The notes beneath the pieces are model-generated. The model was not told the origin of the DNA, made no database searches, and saw only the letters and a program-made list of their open reading frames with translations. The translations under genes were made by a program, and so were the position numbers. Source: Cercospora beticola (Eukaryota; Ascomycota; Dothideomycetes; Mycosphaerellales; Mycosphaerellaceae). From it: 64,000 nt of DNA. This document shows, piece by piece, positions 11,381-21,687 of the stretch. Numbering within the stretch: position 1 is the first letter of the stretch; every line of letters starts with the position of its first letter. The stretch is from the NCBI RefSeq assembly GCF_033473495.1, contig NC_088939.1, forward strand, positions 2,356,001-2,420,000. The letters are read 5' to 3'.

Positions 11381-12583
11381 ATGACCTCTGGTCAGGTATT
11401 TCCAACGTTGCCTGGCACCATCGACCCATCGCACATGGGACCTGATGCCACTGCCGGCATCGAAGGCTCAGAATGGTATGCACCGCCAAGTTCAGTATGT
11501 CAATTGCCTGTGCTCAACGCCGCCATTCGCGGAGTCGAGCTGCCCCGATGCTGGTTCCATGGATCTAATGGCTCGCAGTGTGGCTTCCACGATTCATACA
11601 TCACTCCTTACCCATCATCCACAGTCGAGAGCCAACCATGGACGACATACGCAAGGGCGTCCGTCCCTGACCTCAATCTTGCGACATGCGGAATACATAT
11701 GCCGCTCCAATCTCAACATCCTCAGATGATGAAAGACCCTGGGAGACCGAGGAGTAGCCCAAGCACATTTGGCCCATCACCAGAGACCATTACATGGCAA
11801 ACAACCAGCGGGCTCGGAATTCAAGGTATCCAATACACGACTGCAGGCGGTCAACCCACACCACCAGTTACATCAACATTTCCACCCAACGTGTTCCAGA
11901 CCTATCCGACAGATGACCACTATAGCACATCAAGTCCCCCAGAGCTCCGACAACCCCAACCTCGACGAGCCTTTGCTTCGATTGCACCAAGTCCGGCTGG
12001 TGAGATAATCAAGCGCAAGCGGGACGAAGCAACAGAACTTGACCTACCATCATCGGCTGGCAAGCGCCGAAAACGAGCGACCTCGGTAGCATCGCAGGCA
12101 GACTTGAGCGAGGATGATCGATTTCTCGTACAATTGAAAGAGGACGAGAACCTTGCTTGGAAAGACATTGCAGCGCGTTTCATGAACGACAAGGGCAAGA
12201 ATTTCCAAGTAGCAGCGCTTCAAATGCGCTACAAGAGGCTGAGAGAGAAGTTCCGAGTTTGGGAAGATCAAGACGTCCAGGCATTGAAACTCGCGCACGA
12301 GTACTGGGAAAAGTACAAGTGGGAGATCATCAGCGCGAAAGTAAGCGATTTTCTCAAACCCACCCATACCCAGAAACATACTGACACCGATCCACAGATG
12401 CTCGACTTTGGTGTCTCCGAGCGCTGGCCAGCACGTCACTGCGCCAGGAAATGGACCGACCTGGAAGCCGGCAGCAACACCACCGCGCAAGCGACAACGC
12501 TCAACATGACTCCCGCCTCTTTGTCAGCTTTTCCAAGTCCGATCGAAGGTCCCGTACACTTTGCTTTCATGCCCATGTCGTGA
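11381..12583 (+). CDS. Myb/SANT-like DNA-binding domain protein
   Basis: The open frame is 400 codons, but a clean 57-bp GT-AG intron (12341-12397) with no stop codon lies inside it. Removing it gives 381 aa and joins EIISAK to MLDFGVSERWPARHC. Residues 1-210 are low-complexity (Pro/Ser/Thr) and probably disordered. A basic patch (KRKR, KRRKR) at about 208-232 looks like a nuclear localisation signal. The following segment, ending in VWEDQDVQALKLAHEYWEK and ...CARKWTDLE, has the helical, Trp-spaced pattern of fungal Myb-like domains, with AWKDIAARF as the first core. A nuclear regulatory role is inferred. If retained, the intron would add 19 residues between two domain halves. The start has a short pyrimidine-rich leader ending in ACAACATG. 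Confidence 0.7.
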   Translation: MTSGQVFPTLPGTIDPSHMGPDATAGIEGSEWYAPPSSVCQLPVLNAAIRGVELPRCWFHGSNGSQCGFHDSYITPYPSSTVESQPWTTYARASVPDLNLATCGIHMPLQSQHPQMMKDPGRPRSSPSTFGPSPETITWQTTSGLGIQGIQYTTAGGQPTPPVTSTFPPNVFQTYPTDDHYSTSSPPELRQPQPRRAFASIAPSPAGEIIKRKRDEATELDLPSSAGKRRKRATSVASQADLSEDDRFLVQLKEDENLAWKDIAARFMNDKGKNFQVAALQMRYKRLREKFRVWEDQDVQALKLAHEYWEKYKWEIISAKVSDFLKPTHTQKHTDTDPQMLDFGVSERWPARHCARKWTDLEAGSNTTAQATTLNMTPASLSAFPSPIEGPVHFAFMPMS

Positions 12584-13328
12584 CTACATGGCAGTGCCAA
12601 CAATACGCCTCCACCACAGCAGCCCTACGAACTCTTCCCGTGGCAAGGCATGCAGACCGGCCCGATCTCCACATACTGATGATTTGAGCTGATCCCACTG
12701 GAGTCCTTTCTTTCCGCACATACACACACGTTCAACAAGACCAAGAGTTAAATGAAAAAGGCTTAGAGGAACGAACAAACCTGGTTTGAATGATTTTGAT
12801 TTTGGAGGATTATGATTGCGGCCTTTTGTTTTCGAAAAGAGGAGAGAAAGCATGATACCCCATACCGCTCGCTTTTTTCATGGCTGTACCTGGAGCATCT
12901 ATTCTGGTTCGCTGTTTGTTCGGTTCTAGATGATACCCCATTTCATTCGCTTCTTATGAGGGCAGCAACGACGATGTACGAAAACATTACGACTTTTTTG
13001 GTAACGGCAGAAAAAAGAAAGAAGGAAAGATAAGATTGGAGTGTGGAATTCTGGCACTTCGAATATGGCATTGCATGGCGAGGCATTGGAACGATAAGGC
13101 GGGCCAAATTCTGCTTTCAGCTGGCTGCATTGGTGTGGTGTTGCATTTGATGGGAGTTTGAAAGCAGCAGGTCCATATACAACAAGAGTAGAGGCGGAGG
13201 CGACCTTCAACTGATAACCTTGCTCAATTGCTTTTGGGATTGTTGTATGAACAGTGCAATACTGTAGAAGCATCCGAACGAAGAATTGCTCAAGATACTC
13301 TTTCAAATCCGTTTCACTTGCTTTCCAT
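12584..13328. other. 3' regions of converging genes
   Basis: This is the space between the stop codons of the Myb-like gene (plus) and the RidA gene (minus). It is T-rich in places and contains no supported gene, so it is presumably the two 3' UTRs and terminators. Confidence 0.5.
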
Positions 13329-14344
13329 CTAAGCCAGAGCAATAGCCTCAACCTCGACTGGCACACCCTTTGGCAGCTCCTTGACCGCAACGCAGGAACG
13401 AGCTGGCTTGTGCTCGCCAAAGTACTTCTCGTAGACCGAGTTCTTGTGACGAGATGTCAGCAATGATGACGCCAGGAAAGGGCAAAAGCTTGTCAATCAA
13501 CGACTTACCATCTCCGCAAAGTTGTCCATCGAAGTGATGAAAACGGTGACCTAGGGCACATTCAGAATCAGCTTCGCCCCCGAAAACCTCGTCATGCCAT
13601 CTGCGGGAAGGAGGGATGCAAGGCGAAGGATACTTGGGAAAGGATCCAGGATCGCTTCGCCTCGCTTGCTTGCCCGTGCAGATCAGGTTCAATTCCTGGT
13701 GTCGATCACTGTTGCACAGCCAATTCGCACGTGACGAATCCATGGTTTGTGCATGATCTCCACGAGTAAGATCATGAAAGAGACGAGACATACCTTGGTG
13801 ACCTTGGCGATTGAGCTTCCTGCAGCCTCGAGGATGTTCTTCAATCCCTCAATGCAGGCAGTGGTTTGGTCGGCAATGCTGCCAGTGACCAAAGTTCCAT
13901 CTGCCTTGGCTGGGATTTGGCCAGAGACGAAGATCAAACCACCGGCGTTGACTGCTTGAGACTAGGGATTTCGATGCCGAAAGTCAGCTCTTTGTCTTTA
14001 CTTGGACGGTCTGCGTGATGGTAATGCCGAGATCGGTACCGAGTGTTGTCGATGTGATGAAAGGGTGTTGATCGTGGAGAAAGTCAATTGGATGGCGTGG
14101 TACTACTCACGTATGCAGCAACAGCTGTAGAGGCTCTTTGTTAGCATGACTGCTCGGTCCCGTACGCTCGCAACGACTCACGCTTCATAGCCTTGTCAGT
14201 GCTGATCTGCTTGATTCCGGTCGACATTTTGCTGTAGTTTCTGGATTTGGCAAAGATAGCGAAGTGCTGGAAGCTTTTGATGGGTGCTGTACGAGTGGCG
14301 ATCAGGAGCTGAATTGGAAGTTGTCGAGTCGTTCTGAGGAGCAT
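13329..14344 (-). CDS. RidA/YjgF/Mmf1 family 2-iminobutanoate/2-iminopropanoate deaminase
   Basis: Five exons, 5' to 3' on the minus strand: 14344-14182, 14124-14111, 13961-13794, 13550-13509 and 13442-13329, giving 166 aa. The family hydrolyses reactive enamine/imine products of PLP enzymes such as threonine dehydratase, and protects isoleucine synthesis and mitochondria. The core shows [18 protein letters not shown], then the [18 protein letters not shown] helix, [15 protein letters not shown] and the C-terminal [23 protein letters not shown] with the conserved substrate-binding Arg. The first Met (14344) adds 39 residues rich in Arg/Leu/Ser with no acidic residue, a likely mitochondrial presequence. 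The second Met (14227) gives a 127-residue cytosolic form. Exon 2 is only 14 nt. A dihydroxy-acid dehydratase gene, in the same branched-chain pathway, lies 2.4 kb away. Confidence 0.92.
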
Positions 14345-14651
14345 TACCGGCGAAGAAGGGACTTTTTAGAACTTTTTCACTTCTGGACACTTGTGACACA
14401 CGTCGACAGAAGCTGCCGCCAATGCGGGCTGGCGAGAGACGGTAGTGGGGGCGGGTAGCTTCGGCGACTTAGTCCGAGCTCTTAGCGGGGATTGTACAGC
14501 TAATTATGGAAAGAAGTTGCGGGATGGCGTTTGCCCACTGCGGGAGGTGAAGATGCTGTATTGATGAGACGACAAGCGTCTACCTCTCGCTGCACCAGCG
14601 ACTCAATCAAGATCTCTCGACATACTCTTTCTCTAAACTACGAGCTCTGCA

Positions 14652-16742
14652 TCATGCTTCGTGTGGTGCTTCTTGTGGTAATCGATCGAAAAATTTCCAG
14701 TACGCTTCGTCACGCCAATCCCGCTGCAAGAAGCCCGTCGTTTGAGGAAACAAGCGTTCAAAGAGGATGGGATCATAATATAGCATTCCACCAGGAGTAT
14801 GTGTATGGAATCGATTGTCCCAAAGAACGTCTTGCGGTGTTCCCTCTGGAGGCGCAGCTTGGCACGAGCACTCTCTTAGTCGCAGGAAGTTCAGTGTCCG
14901 GTGTAGCACTCGACAAATGACCTTGTCTATTCCATGAACGTCTGTCTGCATGCCTTCTCTGCGATTGGCTGATATTTGCTCGGGATCAGCATTTTCAAGA
15001 TGATACTCGCAGTTTGCTTGTCCGTAGATTTCGTAGCCACGTTTCCAACAAGCCCGTCTCACCAGGAAATTCTGAAGATCGCGCACCAGAGTCATGTAAA
15101 GAATACCGTACTTGGGCTCTTCATCTCTCTTCTTAAAAATGAGAGAGATGAAAACTTGAGTGATCAATGCCCATTCACGAGTGTTCATGACGCTTTTGCG
15201 TGCAGGATCGGGATACACAAGCTCGACGTCCATGAAATGGAGCCAGACAGTGACAACGAGGTCGCAATTATGGAGATCAAGCCTCTCATCCTTGAATGTG
15301 AATTCCATTATGTCCAGCGCTTGTGAGTCCAGGTCAGCGCAACCACGCCAGACGTTCTCCCAAGCTGCATAAGCCGGATCCGGTTGATATACTCTCTGCA
15401 CCCACCCGACAGTGAGGAAGTCATATTCCTCTCCTTCGGAGATCAGACGTTTGGCGCATAGCACACACTTAGCTTCCAGAGGTCCCATAGCCCGGCACAG
15501 TTGAAGTAGACAGTCCTGACAGGCGTTATGTCTGTTATCACCACAGAAGGACACTGCTTGCGTCTCAGGTTCGAGGTCTGAGCGGCAAATAAGGCACATA
15601 CGATCGTCTGCTGGGATGTCGTCGATGTCAATCCGTCGCTTGCTCAATATTGCCTCATAGTTAGGCCATCGCCTTGGCTTGAAATTGTACTTTGCTTCGA
15701 TGGCGTCCTTCGTTTCTTCTTCGGCTTCTGCGCGCTCAAGGCTACCCTCCTCCTTCAATTCGTAGTGCTGCGCTCGCATCATAAGACGGTGAGCGATGGC
15801 ACGCCGTGAGCTGCCCATAACGAGCTCATGTATATCTTCGATCCATGGATGGTTTGTCTGGTTGGCTTGAGTAAACAGATAGCGCTCCCATGCTTTAAAT
15901 GTCAAGCATTGCAACTCAAAATCGAACTGGAAAGCTCGTGCTTCGAAGTCGAAAAAGATACAGCGACAGGCGAGTCTGACGCGGGTGACACCTCTGCCGT
16001 CCTTCTTGCTCTTGTAAGGAAGAATGTCCAGATGTGTCTCCCCTTGATATCTCTGGATTGCGTGAAGCAATTTGATCGTATCTTGACCCTCTTGTTCAGC
16101 TATGAACGCGTCGAAGTCCGGCTCAGTCAACTGGGTCGACGCTGCATAGACGGTGGAAAAAGTGTAGCGATCTAGATCCGAGTGCCCAGCGGCCTGATTC
16201 ACGCGTACATCTTCAAATAGTGGGTCTAGAGGGTTGTGCATATGTGAGACGTCTCCGACTGGTTCATCGATCTCCTCGCCGTCTTGAAGGAGCCTAGGGC
16301 TAGGATACCATACGGAGATCTTGTGCTGTAGCCGCAGCGGCGGGTTTTGCGCAGGCCGATTCTCGATGCTGGCCAAAACGCGTTCCCATAGGTAGTCTTC
16401 CATGTCCTCCGGCTTATTATGCGGGAGATATTTGTCCATATCCATCGTAAATATGTCGCTCAGCTCTTCACAATTGGCGGGACAGTGGCTTGTCATCTCG
16501 CATTTTGCGAAGACATTCTGACCATTCTGAGTGTCGAGACAAAGAAAGTTGCTTTGTCGAATATTGCGTTGCATCGATGCATCACTTCTTTCTTTACCGG
16601 ACGCATTCAGAAGCCGTATCGCGAAAAGCGCCGCTTCGCAAGTCAAGACAGAAAGACCATCTGGTCCCGTGTATACTCCTCGTCCTGCAAGTTTCCAGTG
16701 CCGAGCGGCTGAGTGTGAACATTCTTCCATTTTGCAAAACAT
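14652..16742 (-). CDS. RING-finger-like protein of unknown function
   Basis: This is an intronless frame of 696 codons. A RING-like zinc motif lies at residues 382-433: CLIC, then FCGDNRHNACQDC and CVLC, spaced as C-x2-C...C-x5-H-x2-C-x2-C...C-x2-C. RING domains usually act as E3 ubiquitin ligases, but the rest of the protein has no known domain. Both flanks are long and rich in charged and aromatic residues. The first Met lies only 10 bp beyond the stop codon of the upstream dehydratase gene, so the true start may be downstream (Met at 16730 or later), or the transcript starts inside the dehydratase gene. I do not recognise orthologues; lineage-specific families of this kind are common in Dothideomycetes. 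The function is not established. Confidence 0.65.
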   Translation of the reverse strand: MFCKMEECSHSAARHWKLAGRGVYTGPDGLSVLTCEAALFAIRLLNASGKERSDASMQRNIRQSNFLCLDTQNGQNVFAKCEMTSHCPANCEELSDIFTMDMDKYLPHNKPEDMEDYLWERVLASIENRPAQNPPLRLQHKISVWYPSPRLLQDGEEIDEPVGDVSHMHNPLDPLFEDVRVNQAAGHSDLDRYTFSTVYAASTQLTEPDFDAFIAEQEGQDTIKLLHAIQRYQGETHLDILPYKSKKDGRGVTRVRLACRCIFFDFEARAFQFDFELQCLTFKAWERYLFTQANQTNHPWIEDIHELVMGSSRRAIAHRLMMRAQHYELKEEGSLERAEAEEETKDAIEAKYNFKPRRWPNYEAILSKRRIDIDDIPADDRMCLICRSDLEPETQAVSFCGDNRHNACQDCLLQLCRAMGPLEAKCVLCAKRLISEGEEYDFLTVGWVQRVYQPDPAYAAWENVWRGCADLDSQALDIMEFTFKDERLDLHNCDLVVTVWLHFMDVELVYPDPARKSVMNTREWALITQVFISLIFKKRDEEPKYGILYMTLVRDLQNFLVRRACWKRGYEIYGQANCEYHLENADPEQISANRREGMQTDVHGIDKVICRVLHRTLNFLRLRECSCQAAPPEGTPQDVLWDNRFHTHTPGGMLYYDPILFERLFPQTTGFLQRDWRDEAYWKFFDRLPQEAPHEA

Positions 16743-16752
16743 ACAGCAACAT

Positions 16753-18609
16753 CTAGAACAGATCCGTCATAGCCCCTTGACTTGCATCACCTACCAACCT
16801 CGCATATTTCGCCAGCACGCCTCTTGTAACCGGCATCTTGGGGGGTTTCCACTCCGCGAGTCGTCTCTTTATCTCCTCCTCACTGACATCAAAGTCGATC
16901 CGGTTCTTGTCGGCATCAATTGTGATAATATCGCCATCCTGCACAACGGCAATCGGCCCTCCTACCGCAGCTTCAGGACTGATGTGGCCAACAATGAATC
17001 CATGAGATGCACCAGAATATCGTCCATCGGTGATGAGTGATATGTTTTTCAAACCAGCACCCATGATCGCTGCTGAAGCTTTGAGCTGTTCAGGCATTCC
17101 AGGACCTCCTTTCGGGCCTTCATAGCGTACGACGAGAACGAGGTTCTCGCCTCGCGGGATTTCACCTTTATTTAACGCATCGTCCAGCTCGTGCTCCTTG
17201 TTGAACACACGTGCTTTGCCCACGAATTTCATGCCTTCTTTGCCCGTAATCTTGGCCACAGCCCCATTGGGTGCCAAGTTACCTCGCAAGATCTCCAAAT
17301 GCCCTGTTGCTTTGATTGGCTTGTCGATAGGTCTAATGAGATCTTGTCCCTGCTTCAACGAAGGCCAGCTTTCCACGTTCTCTGCCAAAGTCTTGCCCGT
17401 GACCGTGATCGTGCTGCCGTCGAGCAAACCAGCCGCGATGAGTAACTTCTGAACAGAAGGAATACCGCCAATTTCGTAGAGATCTACCATCAAGTACTTT
17501 CCAGAAGGAGCGATGTCAGCAATGAAAGGGACTTTGTCGGAGATGCGCTGAAAGTCGTCCAGAGTAAGTTCGAGTTCCGCAGTGCCAGCCATGGCCAGGA
17601 GATGGAGGACACCATTCGTCGAGCCACCGAGGGCCATCATCATCGTCATAGCATTCTCGAAGGCTTTCTTCGTGAGGCAATCGCGTGGCTTGATGTCCTT
17701 TTCGAGGCAGACTTTGATGGCTTCCGCCACCTTGGCGCATTCTCGCATCTTGGCAGGCGAAGTCGCAGGTGTCGACGAAGAGCCAGGAAGCGAAAGACCG
17801 ATCGTTTCGATTGCCATGGCCATGGTGTTGGCTGTAAACATGCCGCCGCACGCACCCTGCGAAGGACATGAGGTTCGCTCGAGATCGGTCAATAGATCGT
17901 CCTTGGTTTGCTCTGGCTTCTTGGGATTCTTTAAGTTATCGTAAATATAAGCTCCGTGGGCTTCAAGTACTGTCGCAATGTTGACAGTACGTTCTTGAAG
18001 TTTAGAATAGCCCGGATTGATCGTCCCGCCATAGATCATGATCGAGGGTCGGTTGTGCCTCGCAAAACCCATGACGACGCCCTACCAAAGGTTAACGCTC
18101 GTCCTTGTTTTGGATGTAATGCTCCACCTTACCGGCATGTTCTTGTCGCAACCGGGAATGGCAACGCAAGCATCGTGGTGCTGTGCACAGGTGACAGTCT
18201 CCACGCTGTCTGCAATAATCTCTCGACTTTGCAAGGAGAATCTCATGCCCTCTCCACCCATGGTAATGCCATCACTGACACCTATTGTGTTGTATTGCCA
18301 TCCCAGCATCTCTTGCTTCTCGATTGCCTTCTTGACCTCTTTCCCAATATCGAGCAAATGTGTATTGCATGGATTGCCTTCCCACCAAACGCTCGCAATG
18401 CCCACTTGAGGGTAAGTCTTCAAGGCTTTCTCATTTGGTACGCCCGCTGCATACAGCATGGCCTGGGCAGCGGGGAAATCATGTTCGCGAGTGAGTGTCG
18501 AGGAGAACTTGTTCAGGCCAGAGCCAGGCTGTGAGTGCTTGAAGTTGAGGTATCGAGGATCTTCGGGTTGTCGTTGGTTAAGTTGTCTGTCGGCGTTCTC
18601 GGGTTCCAT
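16753..18609 (-). CDS. dihydroxy-acid dehydratase (IlvD/Edd family)
   Basis: Two exons, 18609-18133 and 18081-16753, encode 601 aa. The enzyme dehydrates 2,3-dihydroxy-3-isovalerate and its methyl-valerate analogue in valine and isoleucine synthesis, using an Fe-S cluster. Visible signatures are the Cys ligand in NPCNTH, the IlvD/Edd signature CDKNMPG completed across the intron, a second in SCPSQGACGGMFTANTM, and the C-terminal GRYSGASHGFIVGH with ITRG/VTRG-LAKYA-type ending. The domain is full length. The N-terminus (MEPENADRQLNQRQPED) is acidic and polar, with no mitochondrial presequence, unlike the classic fungal Ilv3. It may therefore be one of the cytosolic-looking paralogues, or a spliced presequence exon is missing from my model. 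No symbol is assigned because paralogues exist. Confidence 0.93.
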
Positions 18610-19081
18610 GGTGACGGTGAGTAGATCTTTCTATGTAAATGAGTGATGAGTGAAAGGTGAGGTCAAAAGAAAGGTGTCAATGGACGGAGACAACAGTGCG
18701 CGAATGAGAGCAGCGCTGATTATGCGTCACCTAGTTAGCTAGCCCCCGCAATAGAGCAACCGCCGCATCAATGGCCCGAAGCTGCGCAGCAAGTGGGCCG
18801 GTCGCGATGGAAGCTGTTCCGAGCAAGGTATGGCATTCGCTCTTAGGATGTGTTAGTCATTCTTAACAGGTCCTGCTCTTCATATGATCTCCGCGGCAAG
18901 CGTGGGCTTATGGTCAACGTTGGCTGGCTGCAAGATTGAGATTGCATTTCGTGGTGCAATAGAAGCCATGTTCGCAAGCACTATGATACAGTAAGCGCCG
19001 ATTATGGATACAACCCACACGATGAGATGAGACGCCATACGGCGGTCTGGGTATCATGAATATTCGTAACCAGGCATTCGC
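18610..19081. other. intergenic region, dehydratase promoter
   Basis: No gene is seen. It contains the upstream region of the minus-strand dehydratase gene and the 3' flank of the minus-strand ERD2-like gene. Confidence 0.5.
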
Positions 19082-20272
19082 CTATTTGTTGCTCCACTCG
19101 GCAGCACTGCTCCCAACAGCATCTTCGGTGTCTGGTGTCGCGACTCCGCTCGAACCAGCACTGCTTGCGCTCTCTGCCGCCTTGGACTTTTGCTGTGGCG
19201 TATCCTTTGCAGGTGGCGGAGGAGCATCATCATCCTCGTCATCATCTTCGAAGTGAGATGGATCAACCATTTGGGCGTCGCGAGAAGAGTGGTCAAGATG
19301 CTCCTGCAATGTGTCGTCGGCCGAGACGCTGATGCCTCTGGCACCCCATCGGTCGCTGGGAGTGCGGTTGTTGCCCGGCCTGACGGTACCCGACTCTTGT
19401 GCTGCCAGACGATCCTCCTCCTCGGTGATATCGTCGTCATCTGTGCCATTCTGATTGTTCCGTCGCCCAATGAAGCGCTTGACGATGAAGCTCTTGCTGA
19501 GATCCTCACTGTCCACAATTCCGCCATACCGAAGCTTGACACGTTGTCGTGACCAGTAGACCCATGCAAAGTCCACGTACAGAGCTGTCTGGATGAGACC
19601 AAAGACAACGCTCGTGGCATCGAAGGTATGGTCTGCGCTGAACATCTTGACGATCCAGTTCAAAATGTAGAAGAATCGGTAGCTGCCCAGGGTCACGAGA
19701 TAGAAGGAATCGAGGACGGTCGGGACGCTGGTCTGGCGGAGGAGTAGGAGCTGCGGCAGCACACAGACTGATTCGAGAATGATACTGAACGTCCAGATTA
19801 CCTATTCGCGTGGAGCACGTGAGCATGATCGTCCTGGCATGGCATCTCATTGTGAAAGGCGTAACGCAGCATTGCATACCTCTGACAGCGTGGATCTCTT
19901 CCAACCCTCAAATAACAGGCACACGATGGGTGCGCCGACGGTGCTGCCGGCCAAGGACCAGATGGCCAGCTTCCATCCATACTCCTTCTCCCTCGTCCTG
20001 GCGAAGACCCGCATCATGACGAACACGATGTAGGCCGAGCTGGCAATGTAGAAGAGCTTGAGCACGAAGTTCCACCAGCTGAACCATGGCGGCACCCAGA
20101 AGAGATCGAGATAGCGCGTGGTGAAGACGAGGCAGTAGAGCAACTGTGTCAGGAGACTGACGCCCTCGGCCGACTTGTTGCTGTGGATGGCCCAGATGAG
20201 GATGCACTTGGACGCCGTGTGCGAGACGTCGCCCAGAATGCGGAAGATGTTCATGTGGAAGGAGGAAGCCAT
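19082..20272 (-). CDS. ERD2-family ER lumen protein retaining (KDEL/HDEL) receptor with long acidic tail
   Basis: Exons 20272-19880 and 19801-19082 give 370 aa, with an intron after codon 131. Residues 1-215 are a seven-helix ERD2-type membrane protein: FRILGDVSHTASKCILIW, then GVSLLTQLLYCLVFTTRYLDLF (close to the first ERD2 signature) and LESVCVLPQLLLLRQT (the second). The family retrieves HDEL/KDEL proteins from Golgi to ER. After helix seven comes about 150 residues of hydrophilic tail with acidic runs (DDDEDDDAPPPP) and many Ser/Thr. Typical ERD2 proteins are near 212 aa, so this tail is extra. It is probably the longer ERD2-like paralogue type found in filamentous fungi; whether it binds HDEL or serves another retrieval step is not shown. 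Confidence 0.9.
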
Positions 20273-20987
20273 CGTGGGGACGCGAGATGTGTGCGACGAC
20301 GACGATGGGCGTGGTCAGTCGAGCATGGCAGTGTGTTGCAGCAGCAGCAAGGTTGCGAGGTGGCCTTCCGGGTTGCTGTCCCAAGGCTGACCGCGAGACA
20401 CTGCTGAGCTGCGTGAGTTGCCGTGATCGGGTTGACGTGGCTCGCGACCCGCGACCAGGGTCTGTTTCTATTCTGTCCGCACCACCCGTACCTTTCTCCC
20501 TTTCCTTCCTCTCCACAGACTGCTCACTTCTTGACCATATACTCACTTGCTGCTACATATGCAACTTGACTAATATTCAATTCCGATGATCGATGAAGTA
20601 TGAACATTTCGCAATGCTACTGATCCCATTCGCGCTTGGAACTACAAGTGCCTGATGGGAAACGAATTCCTCGTCGTATCAGTGGTAACAGACGCAATGC
20701 AGATCGATGTTGCAAGCTGTTCTGCACACTGACTGTGTCACAAATGTGGTTGCTTCAACATGCAGCAGAGGCATCGTCAATTGCAATGCGATCAGTACTG
20801 AATGACACTATTCACAATGCTCGACTCGATGGGCAGCACGCTTCCTGAGGTCGCTCACACCGCTAACACTTTGTGAAGCACGGTGGCCGTGGTCCGATGG
20901 CGAAGTAATTTAACAAATTTTGCTACAGTCTACATGTAGGCCCCATTCAAATGCTTTAAAAGTAGGTACAAACGACAGTACTGGTAT

Positions 20988-21193
20988 TCACTCATCGTCG
21001 TTGTCAACATCGATGAGATCATCAAGAAATGCGCAATGTGAGCACAATCCTTCTCGATCGTCCTTCTTCTCCAGAGCACTTGACTCCACTATGTCGAACG
21101 CCCGGTTCGGAATCGCATTGTGTAATACAAGCTCGCCCAGGCGAGTAGCCCGATTTTGGGCACGATTGATTGTGCACTCCATCAGCGATTGCT
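20988..21193 (-). other. possible coding remnant or terminal exon
   Basis: A minus-strand frame beginning after a TAG that could be an intron acceptor (..GGTCTAG) encodes about 67 residues ending DLIDVDNDDE. Amino-acid usage is protein-like, including RLGELVLHNAIPNRAFDIVE and a CSHC pair. Directly upstream in the same frame, past the TAG, lies another short protein-like stretch (EEAHELDVFIDAHF). No start codon, complete exon chain or family match is visible. It may be the end of an unannotated gene or a decayed one. Confidence 0.25.
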
Positions 21194-21687
21194 AGACCAA
21201 ACAAGGTTGAAGCATTTTGAAGTGAGCGTCGATGAAAACGTCCAGTTCGTGCGCCTCTTCAGAATGGTGAGTTTCACGCTGTCATTGGTGCGGTAGCGTG
21301 AGCCAAGTGGTCATCAACTGAGCTTGCAGGTGCAACGATGTTTGCTCTCCAGGCAATAGATCTTGAAAGTACGCCGGCTTGCCTTACGATACGCTGTGTC
21401 ACGCCATCTATCCCAGACACTGTTAGTGAAGCACGTAAAGGTCACATGCGAACAGTCAGCTGCTCTTCAAAAGCATTGTATTATTTATCATCGCCATTCG
21501 TAGAAAGTCGATGGCTGCAGATGTGAGTGCAAAATGGTCGCTGCGATCGAGCTCGCCGCCGCCTGTGTGAACTCAACCTGCAAGAAGTGAGCTCTGCACC
21601 ATTGTGGCTCTGCCATTGTTGCTCAGCTTGAATGCTGCCAACCATATCGCTATCACCACTGTTATCATCATCGACATCTGCGAAGCC

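Noticed and set aside
13680..13705. tRNA B-box-like GGTTCAATTCC with a possible T-arm
   Set aside because: It lies in an intron of the RidA gene. No A-box, anticodon arm or matching acceptor stem is found at the right distance.
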